From Bradyrhizobium barranii subsp. apii (GTDB taxonomy: Bacteria; Pseudomonadota; Alphaproteobacteria; Rhizobiales; Xanthobacteraceae): DNA of 64,000 bases. This document shows positions 18,654 to 28,175 of this stretch, one piece after another. A program made the translations under genes and the position numbers. The stretch is from NCBI RefSeq assembly GCF_011516635.5, contig NZ_CP096255.1:6074501-6138500 (forward strand), in the 5' to 3' direction. The notes beneath the pieces were generated by a model. It was not told the origin of the DNA. It was given only the letters and a program-made list of their open reading frames with translations, and did no database searches. How positions within the stretch are numbered: position 1 is the stretch's first letter; every line of letters begins with the position of its first letter.

Positions 18654-20141
18654 ATGACCGCAGATGCCGCTGAGCTGGACTACGGCTCGATCAGCACACT
18701 TCTGACCGCCCTGCACGCTCGCAAAGTGTCCGCGTCCGACTTGCTCGCGCATACGATCGCGCGCATCGAGGCGCTGGACGGGCGCATCAACGCGATCATC
18801 GTTCGCGATTTCGATCGTGCGAGAGAGGCCGCACGCGCCGCCGATGCCGCGCTTGGTCGCGGCGAGCGGCTGCCGCTGCTCGGCATCCCCGTGACCCTCA
18901 AGGAACCGTTCAACGTCGCCGGCCTGCCGACGACATGGGGCTTCCCGCATTTCAAGGACTTCCAACCGGCGGAAGACGCCCTTGTCGTCGCGCGGTTGAA
19001 GGCGGCAGGCGCCATCATCATCGGCAAGACCAATATCCCGATCGGCTTGCGGGACTTCCAAAGTTACAACGACATCCACGGGACGACGAACAACCCGTGG
19101 GACCTCGGCCGGTCACCCGGTGGCTCCTCGGGCGGATCGGGCGCGGCGCTGGCGGCTGGTTTCGGTCCGCTTTCGATCGGCTCGGACATCGGCGGCTCGA
19201 TCCGGGTGCCCGCGCATTTCTGCGGTGTGTTCGGACACAAGCCGAGCCTCGGCCTGGTGCCGCTGCGCGGCTACAGCCTGCCGCCTGCACTACCCGTCCC
19301 CGGCCAGGGCGATCTGGCTGTCGTCGGGCCGATGGCGCGCACTGCCTCAGACCTCGCGCTGGCGCTCGACGTGATTGCCGGCCCCGACGAGACGCGCGAC
19401 GGGATCGGCTATCGCCTTGCGCTACCTGCCCCGCGGCACAACGATCTCAAGGATTTCAGGATCCTCGTGATCGATACCCATCCGCTGATGCCGACGGGTG
19501 ATGCCGTGCGTTCAGCCATCGGGCGATTGGCCGACCGGCTCGACAAATCTGGCGCGCGGGTCGCGCGCGCGAGCACCTCGCTGCCTGATCTCGCCGACTC
19601 CGCGCGGCTCTACATGAAGCTGTTGAACGCAGCGCGAAGTCCGCGCCTGACACCGGCCGCTCTCGCAGAGGCGCAAGGAGTTGCCGCGGCACTCTCGCCC
19701 GACGACCGCAGCCTGCAGGCCGAGCGCGCCCGCGGCTGGGGCATGATCCATCGCGAATGGCTGGCGACCGACGCGGCGCGCTTGCAGTTGCAGCAGCGGT
19801 GGCAGCAGTTCTTCCGCGAGTTCGACGCCGTGATCTACCCGGCCGCCGCCGTGCCGGCCTTTCCGCACGACCAGTCCGAACCGTTCGACGCGCGGCAACT
19901 GGACATCGACGGAAAGCTGCACCCTTACGCCGATGCGTGCTTCATCTGGGCGGACCCGGCCTCGACCTGCGGACTGCCGGCGACCGCCGTCCCGGTCGAA
20001 CGAACGCCGTCGGGCCTTCCAGTCGGGGTTCAGATCATCGGGCCTTATCTCGAGGACCGCACGACGATTGCGCTGGCCGGGTTGATTGAACGCGAGTTCG
20101 GTGGCTTCGTCGCGCCGCCGGCGCTGCAATCGTCAAATTGA
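18654..20141 (+). CDS. amidase signature family hydrolase
   Basis: 495 residues. The Ser-cisSer-Lys triad is visible: Lys in PVTLKEPFN (about residue 82), the glycine/serine-rich SPGGSSGGSGAALAAG (about 158-173) and GSDIGGSIRVP carrying the nucleophile serine. GGAG at 18644-18647 sits six bases before the ATG at 18654; the longer frame starts inside the repeat. Such enzymes hydrolyse amides to acid plus ammonia in the cytosol. It may belong with the ALDH/MFS unit, although two repeats separate them. Confidence 0.88.
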   Translation: MTADAAELDYGSISTLLTALHARKVSASDLLAHTIARIEALDGRINAIIVRDFDRAREAARAADAALGRGERLPLLGIPVTLKEPFNVAGLPTTWGFPHFKDFQPAEDALVVARLKAAGAIIIGKTNIPIGLRDFQSYNDIHGTTNNPWDLGRSPGGSSGGSGAALAAGFGPLSIGSDIGGSIRVPAHFCGVFGHKPSLGLVPLRGYSLPPALPVPGQGDLAVVGPMARTASDLALALDVIAGPDETRDGIGYRLALPAPRHNDLKDFRILVIDTHPLMPTGDAVRSAIGRLADRLDKSGARVARASTSLPDLADSARLYMKLLNAARSPRLTPAALAEAQGVAAALSPDDRSLQAERARGWGMIHREWLATDAARLQLQQRWQQFFREFDAVIYPAAAVPAFPHDQSEPFDARQLDIDGKLHPYADACFIWADPASTCGLPATAVPVERTPSGLPVGVQIIGPYLEDRTTIALAGLIEREFGGFVAPPALQSSN

Positions 20142-20157
20142 CAACGGCGGGCGGCCG

Positions 20158-20763
20158 TCACGTTCTGTCGGCCGACTGCGCCTCGACCGCCTGCACGGCA
20201 ACGCTCGCGACCTGACGCAGCGCCTCGCGGTCGGAGCCTGAGGACGCCATCACGCCCATGCCGACCGAGACGGCCGAGACGTAGCGCGCGAGCGCGGCGG
20301 GATCAGAGCTCGGCTTGAGATCGCCTTCGGCCTTGGCGCGAACAAAGCGCTCGCGGAGCTGGTCTTCGTTCTCGGCGCGGCGGGCGGCGAGCTCGAACGG
20401 GACGTTCTCGGAGCCGCTGCCGCAGGCGATGCCGCCCTGCACGAGCAGGCAGCCGGGCGGGTTGGCGGGATCGGTCTGCTTGTCGGCGATGCCCGTCAGC
20501 ATCCGCTCGGCGACGTCGCGGGCGGTCGGTGCGGCGACCACCTCGTTCATCCAGACGCCACGCAATTTGGTGTAACGGTCGAGCGCGGCCTTGAGCAGGC
20601 CTTCCTTGTTGCCGAAGCAGGCGTAAAGGCTCGGCGGATTGATGCCCATGGCCTCGGTGAGCTGGGCAATGGTGGCGCCCTCATAGCCATGGCGCCAAAA
20701 CACTTCCATCGCCTGGTCCAACGCCGTTTCGGCGTCGAATTCGCGGGGGCGTCCCATGCCCAT
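20158..20763 (-). CDS. TetR-family repressor
   Basis: 201 residues: N-terminal helix-turn-helix (ATIAQLTEAMGINPPSLYACFGNKEGLL, about 30-58) and a C-terminal helical ligand domain with the GCLLVQGG motif of the TetR_C_33-like group. It is divergent from the RND adaptor gene; a perfect inverted repeat lies just upstream of the latter. It very likely represses the efflux operon and is released by a pump substrate. Confidence 0.88.
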   Translation of the reverse strand: MGMGRPREFDAETALDQAMEVFWRHGYEGATIAQLTEAMGINPPSLYACFGNKEGLLKAALDRYTKLRGVWMNEVVAAPTARDVAERMLTGIADKQTDPANPPGCLLVQGGIACGSGSENVPFELAARRAENEDQLRERFVRAKAEGDLKPSSDPAALARYVSAVSVGMGVMASSGSDREALRQVASVAVQAVEAQSADRT

Positions 20764-20932
20764 GTGCCTGTCTCCTCGGAATTCACGTTCTGCCTGAAGC
20801 TTAACGCCGAATCCTATCTATTTGTTCTAGCTTTATTTTCTCTGCCGTCTTCCAATTCTTGCGGTATGCCGCTACAATTTTCTTAGTGAATGGTACATAA
20901 GTATCTTGCACTGCGACATCCAGCTCCACATC

Positions 20933-20948
20933 TGTAGTGAACACTACA
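20933..20948. promoter_or_regulatory. probable TetR operator of the RND efflux operon
   Basis: TGTAGTG-aa-CACTACA is a perfect 7-bp inverted repeat with a two-base spacer, ending 16 bases before the adaptor ATG and in the gap between the divergent tetR and efflux genes. Size, symmetry and position are those expected for a TetR-type operator. Confidence 0.6.
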
Positions 20949-20964
20949 TATCTGGAGCGCGCAA

Positions 20965-22209
20965 ATGCATCCCTCGCAAAACTCCCCCCGCACCGGCCGT
21001 TTCCGCCGCCTCCTCGGCGGCGTTGCCATCGTGGGCGCCCTCGCCGTGGCCGGCTCGATCGCGACCGGCCATTACTTACGTGCCGCGCAGGCGACCGCAA
21101 CGGCTGCGGCAGCTGAGCAGGCCGTCCCTGTCACGGTCGCGCTGATCGAACCGAAGCAGACCGTGCTGTGGGACGATTTCTCCGGCCGGCTCGAGGCCAT
21201 CAACCGTGTCGAGCTTCGTCCCCGCGTCGCGGGTGCGATCCTTGCGACCAACTTCACCGAAGGCGCGCTGGTGAAGGCCGGCGACGTGCTGTTCAAGATC
21301 GATCCGGCGCCTTACGCAGCAGAGGTCGACAAGGCCAACGCCCAGCTCGAGGCTGCCAAGGCGCGCGTCGTGTTCACCCAGAGCGAGCTCGAGCGCGGCG
21401 CGCAGCTGGTCGGCAATGCCGTGGTCACTCGGCGTGACTACGACCAGCGCGACAATGCCAATCGCGAAGCCATCGCCAATGTGAAGGCGGCCGAAGCGAC
21501 GCTCCAGACCGCAAAGCTCAATCTCGACTACACCGAGGTGCGCGCGCCCGTGGACGGCCGCGTCGGCAAGTTCGAGATCACGGTCGGCAATCTCGTCGCC
21601 GCCGGCACCGCCTCCCCCGTCCTGACCTCGCTGGTGTCGGTCAATCCGATCTACGCCTCGTTCGATGCGGATGAAGAGGTCGTGCTGCGCGCGCTGAACT
21701 CGATCGCGGATGCCTCCGGCAAGCGCGGCAATCTCGACCAGATCCCGGTGGAAATGACGACATCCGGCGGCCTCTCGGCGAGAGGTCATATCCAGCTGAT
21801 CGACAACCAGGTCAACGGCCAGAGCGGCACCATCCGGGTCCGCGCGGTGTTTCGGAACGAGGACGGCCGTCTCATCCCCGGCCAGTTCGCCCGCGTACGC
21901 ATGGGCCAACCGAAGCAGCAGACGCTGGTGATGATCGACGAGCGCGCGATCGGCACCGACCAGGACAAGAAGTTCGTGATGGGGGTCGGCGACGACAGCC
22001 GCGCGGTCTACCGGCCGATCACGCTCGGCGGCTCGGTCGACGGCCTTCGCATCGTGACGGCGGGACTGAAGCCCGGTGATCGCATCATCGTCAATGGCCT
22101 GCAACGCGTGCGTCCCGGTGCGCTCCTCAAGACGGAGGTCGCGGCGATGGGTGCGCGCGGGCCGCAGCAGGCCTCCAACCACAGCAACCAGGACGTGGTG
22201 CAACGCTAG
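20965..22209 (+). CDS. RND efflux periplasmic adaptor (MexE/AcrA-like)
   Basis: 414 residues. A signal-anchor helix (about 15-35) precedes the membrane-fusion domains: the lipoyl half-motifs VELRPRVAGAI and LDYTEVRAPVDGRVG flank a coiled hairpin (about 120-170), followed by a beta-barrel with LVSVNPIYASFDADE. GGAG lies eight bases before the ATG. It connects the inner-membrane pump to an outer-membrane channel; no channel gene is present in the window. It forms an operon with the downstream RND gene. Confidence 0.92.
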   Translation: MHPSQNSPRTGRFRRLLGGVAIVGALAVAGSIATGHYLRAAQATATAAAAEQAVPVTVALIEPKQTVLWDDFSGRLEAINRVELRPRVAGAILATNFTEGALVKAGDVLFKIDPAPYAAEVDKANAQLEAAKARVVFTQSELERGAQLVGNAVVTRRDYDQRDNANREAIANVKAAEATLQTAKLNLDYTEVRAPVDGRVGKFEITVGNLVAAGTASPVLTSLVSVNPIYASFDADEEVVLRALNSIADASGKRGNLDQIPVEMTTSGGLSARGHIQLIDNQVNGQSGTIRVRAVFRNEDGRLIPGQFARVRMGQPKQQTLVMIDERAIGTDQDKKFVMGVGDDSRAVYRPITLGGSVDGLRIVTAGLKPGDRIIVNGLQRVRPGALLKTEVAAMGARGPQQASNHSNQDVVQR

Positions 22210-22216
22210 TTACATC

Positions 22217-22308
22217 ATTCCGGACCGCGTGCCCGGAATAACGACGTCATAGAGCTACCAAGACATCGCATCTCGATTCCGGGCTCGCGGGCGTTTCCCG
22301 CGTCCCGG
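22217..22308. repeat. two hairpin-forming inverted repeats between adaptor and pump genes
   Basis: ATTCCGG (22217-22223) pairs with CCGGAAT (22233-22239), and a stronger stem combines CCGGG/CCCGG with CGCGGG-cgttt-CCCGCG (22279-22308). Both lie in the 135-base gap inside the efflux operon and may set differential expression of adaptor and pump. Confidence 0.5.
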
Positions 22309-22344
22309 TAACGGGAGAGCTGTCTCTCTTGCAGGGGCAAGGCC

Positions 22345-25300
22345 ATGAATCTCTCAAAGTTCTTTATCGACCGTCCGATCTTCGCCGGCGTGCTATCCGT
22401 CCTGATCTTCCTCGCAGGCCTGATCTCGCTGTTCGCGATGCCGATCTCCGAATATCCGGACGTGGTGCCGCCCTCGGTGCTGGTGCGCGCGACTTATCCC
22501 GGCGCCAACCCCAAGGTGATCGCCGAGACGGTGGCGACCCCGATCGAGGAGCAGATCAACGGCGTCGAAGGCATGCTCTACATGTCGAGCCAGGCGACCA
22601 CTGACGGCGCCATGACGCTGACGGTGACGTTCCGGCTCGGCACCGACCCAGACAAGGCGACACAGCTGGTGCAGAACCGCGTGCAGCAGGCCGAGCCGCG
22701 CCTGCCGGCCGTGGTGCGCCAGCTCGGCATCATCACCAAGAAATCGTCGCCCGACCTCACCATGGTCGTGCATCTGCTGTCGCCGAACAACCGCTACGAC
22801 ATGACGTATTTGCGCAACTATGCCGTGCTCAACGTCAAGGACCGGCTGGCGCGCATCGACGGCGTCGGCGACGTCCAGCTCTACGGTGCCGGCGATTATT
22901 CGATGCGGGTCTGGGTCGATCCGCAAAAGGCGGCCGAGCACGGCCTGACCGCGAGCGACATTGTCAAGTCGATCCAGGCCCAGAACGTCGAGGCCGCCGC
23001 CGGCGTGGTCGGCTCCTCCCCGAACGTCAGGGGTATCGACCTGCAAATGTCCGTCAATGCCGAAGGCCGGCTCGCCAACGAGGAGCAGTTCGGCGACATC
23101 GTGGTCAAGACCGGCACCCGCGGCGAAGTCGTGCGGCTGCGCGACGTCGCACGCATCGAGCTTGGCGCGTCCGAATACGGCCTGCGCTCGCTGCTCGACA
23201 ACAAGCAGGCGGTGGCGATCCCGATCTTCCAGGCACCGGGCTCCAATGCGCTGGAGATTTCCGACCACGTCCGCGCCACCATGGCCGAGATCAAGAAGAA
23301 CATGCCGGAGGGCGTGTCCTACCAGATCGTCTACGACCCCACCCAGTTCGTGCGCTCCTCGATCGAAGCTGTCATCCACACGCTGCTGGAAGCGATCGCA
23401 CTGGTCGTGCTGGTGGTGATCCTGTTCCTCCAGACCTGGCGCGCCTCGATCATCCCGCTGCTTGCGGTGCCGGTGTCGATCGTCGGCACCTTCGCGGTGA
23501 TGCATCTGTTCGGCTTCTCCATCAACGCGCTCAGCCTGTTCGGTCTCGTGCTCGCGATCGGCATCGTCGTCGATGACGCCATCGTCGTGGTCGAGAACGT
23601 CGAGCGCAACATCGAGGGTGGCCTGTCGCCGCGTGACGCCACCTACCAGGCGATGCGCGAGGTGTCGGGTCCGATCATCGCGATCGCGATGGTGCTGATC
23701 GCGGTGTTCGTGCCGCTCGCCTTCATCTCCGGCCTGACCGGGCAGTTCTACAAGCAGTTCGCGCTGACGATCGCGATCTCGACCGTGATCTCCGCCGTCA
23801 ACTCGCTGACGCTCTCGCCGGCCCTGTCGGCGCTGCTGCTCAAGGGACACAACGAGCCGAAGGACCGGCTGACGATCATCATGGAAAAGGGCCTTGGCTG
23901 GTTCTTCCGCGGCTTCAACAAGGCCTTCACGCGTTCGTCGGAGAACTACAGCGGCACCGTCACCAAGGTGATCTCGGGCAAGGCGGCCGTGATGGGCCTC
24001 TATGTGGTGCTGGTTGGCGTGACCGCTTTCCTGTTCCAGCAGGTGCCGAGCGGCTTCGTGCCGGGTCAGGACAAGCAATATCTCGTCGGCTTCTCACGAC
24101 TGCCCGACGGTGCAGCGCTCGATCGCACCGAAGAGGTGATCCGCAAGATGAGCGACATCGCGCTGACCCAGCCGGGCGTCGAGAGCTCGGTCGCGTTTCC
24201 GGGCCTGTCGATCGCCGGCTTCACCAACTCCTCCAACGCCGGCATCGTGTTCTCGACGCTGAAACCGTTCGACGAGCGCAAAGGTCCGGCCCTGAGCGGG
24301 AATGCGATCGCGGCCGACCTCAACAAGAAATATTCCGGCATCCAGGAAGCCTTCATCGCCATGTTCCCGCCGCCGCCGGTCAACGGCCTCGGCACCATCG
24401 GCGGCTTCAAGCTGCAGATCGAGGATCGGGCCGGTCTCGGTTATGAGGCACTGAACGAAGCGACCAAGGCATTTACGGCGGCGATGCAAAAGGCGCCGGA
24501 GATCGCCGGCGTGTTCTCGAGCTTCCAGGTCAACGTGCCCAGCTCTTCGCCGACATCGACCGCACCAAGGCGCTTCAGCTCGGCGTGCCCGTGACGGAGG
24601 TGTTCAACACCCTGCAGATCTACCTCGGTTCTTACTACGTCAACGACTTCAACAAGTTTGGTCGCACCTACTCCGTCTACGTCCAGGCCGACGCGCCGTT
24701 CCGCGCACGCGCCGATGACATCAGGCAGTTGAAGGTGCGCTCGTCCTCCGGCGACATGGTGCCACTGTCGGCGCTGCTGACGATCCGCCAGAGCGCCGGA
24801 CCTGAGCGCGCCATCCGCTACAACGGCTTTTTGTCGTCCGACATCAACGCGGCCGCTGCGCCCGGCTTTTCGTCGGGCCAAGCGCAGGAAGTCGCGACGC
24901 GGATCGCGGCGGAGACATTGCCCCCCGGCTTTGCCTTCGAATGGACCGACCTGACCTATCAGGAGTTCATCGCCGGCAATTCCGGCCTCTGGGTATTCCC
25001 GCTGGCGATCCTGCTGGTGTTCCTGGTGTTGGCGGCGCTCTACGAGAGCCTGACCCTGCCGCTCTCGATCATCATGATCGTGCCGATGGGCCTGTTGGCG
25101 GCGATGTTCGGCGTCTGGATCTCCAAGGGCGACAACAACGTCTTCACCCAGATCGGATTGATCGTGCTGGTCGGACTCTCTGCCAAGAACGCGATCCTGA
25201 TCGTCGAATTCGCGCGTGAGCTCGAATTCGCGGGACGCACGCCGATCCGGGCCGCGATCGAGGCGAGCCGCTTGCGGCTGCGTCCGATCCTGATGACGTC

Positions 25301-25547
25301 GATGGCGTTCATCATGGGCGTCTTGCCGCTCGTGCTCTCGACCGGCGCGGGCTCGGAGATGCGGCGCGCGATGGGCGTCGCGGTGTTCTCCGGCATGATC
25401 GGCGTCACCGTGTTCGGCCTGTTCCTGACGCCGGTGTTCTATGTGCTGCTGCGGACCGTCACCGGCAACAAGCCGCTGGTGCATCACAGCAGCGACACCA
25501 GCGCGGCGCCGGTCCAGGGTCTCAAGCACGAAGGCGCAGGCCACTAG
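22345..25547 (+). pseudogene. RND-family multidrug efflux pump (HAE1), frameshifted
   Basis: The frame from 22345 encodes 749 residues, and a second frame ending at 25547 supplies the remaining 318 or so. Together they make a normal pump of about 1068 residues. Visible parts include YPGANPKVIAETV, the porter sequence MRVWVDPQKAAEHGL, proton-relay region IGIVVDDAIVVVENVERN in TM4 (about 400) and the second-half motif KNAILIVEFA. The break lies at 24535-24541: VNVP is followed by a wrong frame, and adding one C (GTGCCC to GTGCCCC) restores QLFADIDRTKALQLGVP. Conservation on both sides suggests a very recent lesion or a read error. Confidence 0.88.
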
Positions 25548-26272
25548 ATCAGGGAGATCCCCGAGAGCAGCAACAGAACGAGCACGGTCTTGCGAAAGAC
25601 CGTCTCGTTGACCCGGTGAAAGGCGATCACGCCGAGCGCTGAGCCTGCGAACAGCGCCGGCAGGCTGATCGCGAGGTCGACGAACACCTTGGACGACAGG
25701 TCCTGGTGTCCGACCAGCAGCGCGATCGCAAAGACCTGCATCGCGGCGATGAAGGGCTGCACCAGGCCGCGCTGCTCGCTCTTGGGCATGCCGCGCATGT
25801 CGCACCAGATCGTGGGGATCGCGCCGGGCATCGCGGTCAGGCCGCCGACCAGTCCTCCCCCGAACCCGATCAGTGCGACCCAGGGCCGGCCAACGGCTTC
25901 GCCCGCCGTGACCAGCGTCGGCCGCAGCAGCGTGTAGGCCGCATAGAGCGCGACGATGATGCCGAAGCCGCGCCGGAGCAGATGCGTGTCCGTGGATTGC
26001 AACAGCGACACCGCGATGGGAACGCCGATCAATCCGCCGACGATCAGCAGCAGACTGCCCTCCCACCGGATGCTGCGCCGAAGCGCCCACAGATTGGTAG
26101 CCTGCACGCCGATGCTGCACGCCATCATCAGCGGCACGGCCTCCAGCGGCTGAAACACGCGGAGCAGAATCGCGCCCGCCACGGCCGAGAACGCGAAGCC
26201 CGAGAGCCCCGAGACGAAGGCGCCGGCGAACACGGCGACGCTCACGAGAAGGCTGGTCGTGATATCAGGCAC
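25544..26272 (-). CDS. TauE/SafE-family permease
   Basis: 242 residues with about eight membrane segments. N-terminal FAGAFVSGLSGFAFS and the second-repeat GLVGGLTAMPGAIPTIW are the two family half-motifs. Members export or import sulfite, sulfoacetate and other organosulfonates or carboxylates. It converges with the RND gene and the two stop codons overlap by four bases. No sulfur genes are adjacent, so the substrate is unknown. Confidence 0.83.
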   Translation of the reverse strand: MPDITTSLLVSVAVFAGAFVSGLSGFAFSAVAGAILLRVFQPLEAVPLMMACSIGVQATNLWALRRSIRWEGSLLLIVGGLIGVPIAVSLLQSTDTHLLRRGFGIIVALYAAYTLLRPTLVTAGEAVGRPWVALIGFGGGLVGGLTAMPGAIPTIWCDMRGMPKSEQRGLVQPFIAAMQVFAIALLVGHQDLSSKVFVDLAISLPALFAGSALGVIAFHRVNETVFRKTVLVLLLLSGISLI

Positions 26273-26287
26273 GATGCGTTCTCCGGC

Positions 26288-26527
26288 TCAGTCGTAGGGT
26301 GTCTGCGTCGCCGGGACATCGGCAGTCCCGGTGCAGAGCTCCGCATCGTGCGAATTCAGGAGAGGCCGAGAGACCGGCTGCGCGTGCGAACGCTCCAGCA
26401 TTGCCAGTCCGACCAGTTGAAGCGTGACGAGCGCCGCCGTCAGCGCGGCGGCGACAACATTGACGTTACGCGCGTTCGAACGTGGTGCGGCCGGCCGCGC
26501 GCGCGCGCGGATCAACTCCGTTGGCAT
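26288..26527 (-). CDS. hypothetical single-span membrane protein
   Basis: About 79 residues from the ATG at 26527: a basic, Arg/Ala/Pro-rich N-terminus, one hydrophobic helix (VVAAALTAALVTLQLVGLAML, two residues shortened here to VVAAALTAALVTLQLVGLA) and a polar tail with one Cys. It overlaps the preceding small gene by about 60 bases in another frame and could be translationally linked to it. Starts further upstream (26548, 26569) are possible. Not recognised. Confidence 0.4.
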   Translation of the reverse strand: MPTELIRARARPAAPRSNARNVNVVAAALTAALVTLQLVGLAMLERSHAQPVSRPLLNSHDAELCTGTADVPATQTPYD

Positions 26528-26723
26528 TTTCAAAAGTATCCTCTTCATTGCAGACGGGAATAATTTCATTCAAACGCGACGTTTCATGCGGCGGCTCCAG
26601 CAAATGGCCGTAGCGCCGCAACGCGCGCTTCGCGTCGATCTCGCGCTGCGCGCGGAATGCCGCGCCGATGCGGGCGACGATGTCGCGGAACTTGCCGGCC
26701 GGAGCTGGTGACGCATTTGGCAT
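26466..26723 (-). CDS. small conserved hypothetical protein
   Basis: 85 residues, basic helix-rich N-terminus (FRDIVARIGAAFRAQREI, RALRRYGHLL) then NEIIPVCNEEDTFENA. AGGAGA lies six bases before the ATG on the minus strand, a strong ribosome site. It resembles small soluble alphaproteobacterial proteins of unknown role found near regulators. No function can be assigned. Confidence 0.55.
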   Translation of the reverse strand: MPNASPAPAGKFRDIVARIGAAFRAQREIDAKRALRRYGHLLEPPHETSRLNEIIPVCNEEDTFENANGVDPRARAAGRTTFERA

Positions 26724-26948
26724 GACAATCTCCTCTCAACTTGTGCGAGAGATTGATGAGGTTCACTTCCGCTTGCTGTGAGCACACGAAGATCGAACGC
26801 GTCGAGCAAGACAACGCGTGAGTTCTCGTAGAAGAGAGCGCGGAGAATCGCGTCATTCGATCGAACGACCCGCGATAACTTTCTAATGATTCTGCTGTTT
26901 GAACCTATCGCGAGCCGGAGCGACTCGCCTGCGCCTTCGCAAAGCGCG

Positions 26949-28067
26949 TCAGTGCAGAACCGGATTGGAGAATCCAGCCGCGAGCTTGACGAGATCGGCC
27001 TGACGCGAGACCCCGGTCTTCGCGAACACCCGATGCAGATGCGTCTTCACCGTCGTCTCCGCGATGCCGAGCGCCACGGCCGTCTCCGGCACACCGCCGA
27101 CCTCGACGATCGATTGCATGACCCTCAGCTCCGCAGGGGTCAACTCGAACGCGCGGTCGATGAGGCCGGCACATGAGCGGCCGTCGAGTTCCGCCTTCCA
27201 GATCAACAAGGCGCCGACCGCCGACATGCGCTCCGCCGCGCCTTCACGCAACAACGACGGCAGCGCGATGACGTGCGCGACGTAGTAGGAGCCGTCATGC
27301 GACATCAGGGGAATCTTTCGTCCGGCGGCGGCCGCGACGGCAACCTCGCCTGCGTCACGGAAGATATCGCGCAGCGCCGAATTTGCCGCGGAAGATCGTG
27401 CCGCCAGCCGGCCCGCGACAGACCGCAGGACGTCATCTGCGGCGAGCAACGTGTCTGCGGCAGGATTGCTGTGGACGATGTTGCAGGCCGTATCGAGCAG
27501 GATGACGCCGGCATTCAGCCGATCCACGACATCGGCGAGCGCGATCGCCCGCTGCTGCTTCCGCTCGATCGCCCGGTTGATCAGCAGCGCCCGGCTCGCA
27601 TGCGGAACCAGGAATTGCATCCGCGCCCGCTGCTCCGCATCGAGCATCCCCTTGCCGGGAATCACGGTGATCAGCATCGGACACGGCGACTTCGACTGTT
27701 CCAGAACCACGCTGGCGACATCGACGCAGCCGTGGGGCCGCAGCCATTCCTGATAGAACCGGCCGCGACGATATTCGTCGAAATTCACGAGATCGGGGAT
27801 GTTACGAACCTCGCCATAGCGAGGCAGCCGTGCCAGCGGATCGTACTGGGCGTAGGTCTCGGCATAGAGCTGGATGTAGTGCGGATCGACACCGCAATAA
27901 TAATGCGTCGCGCCGGACTTGCTGACGGGATCCTTCGAAATCAGCCCGCAAGCCTGGCTGCCGATGAACGCATTGAGCTTGACGACAACATCACTCCACA
28001 ACTCAGGGTGGAGACCTGCGTCATATATGTTCTCGATCAACTCGGACTGTTTGGGAGGTCGGGACAT
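26949..28067 (-). CDS. LuxR-type HTH regulator, paralogue 1
   Basis: 372 residues. A long N-terminal region starts with a helical ELIENIYDAGLHPELW segment, a GAF/PAS-like middle contains ILLDTACNIVHSNPAA (about 195), and the C-terminal LuxR helix-turn-helix is ELTPAELRVMQSIVEVGG followed by IAETTVKTHLHRVFAKTGV. No AHL-binding or receiver-domain signature is visible. The longest frame starts with a TTG at 28079; the ATG at 28067 gives the same length as the next paralogue. It lies 96 bases downstream of that paralogue on the same strand. Confidence 0.82.
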   Translation of the reverse strand: MSRPPKQSELIENIYDAGLHPELWSDVVVKLNAFIGSQACGLISKDPVSKSGATHYYCGVDPHYIQLYAETYAQYDPLARLPRYGEVRNIPDLVNFDEYRRGRFYQEWLRPHGCVDVASVVLEQSKSPCPMLITVIPGKGMLDAEQRARMQFLVPHASRALLINRAIERKQQRAIALADVVDRLNAGVILLDTACNIVHSNPAADTLLAADDVLRSVAGRLAARSSAANSALRDIFRDAGEVAVAAAAGRKIPLMSHDGSYYVAHVIALPSLLREGAAERMSAVGALLIWKAELDGRSCAGLIDRAFELTPAELRVMQSIVEVGGVPETAVALGIAETTVKTHLHRVFAKTGVSRQADLVKLAAGFSNPVLH

Positions 28068-28175
28068 CAGAACAGCCAATGGTGACTTGGAGATCGCGAA
28101 ATGTTCGTCATGCCCGGCGGCACTAGTGAGTCTATCGTGGGAGCAAAAGGTTCAACCCCGACAGCGATTGACCGA

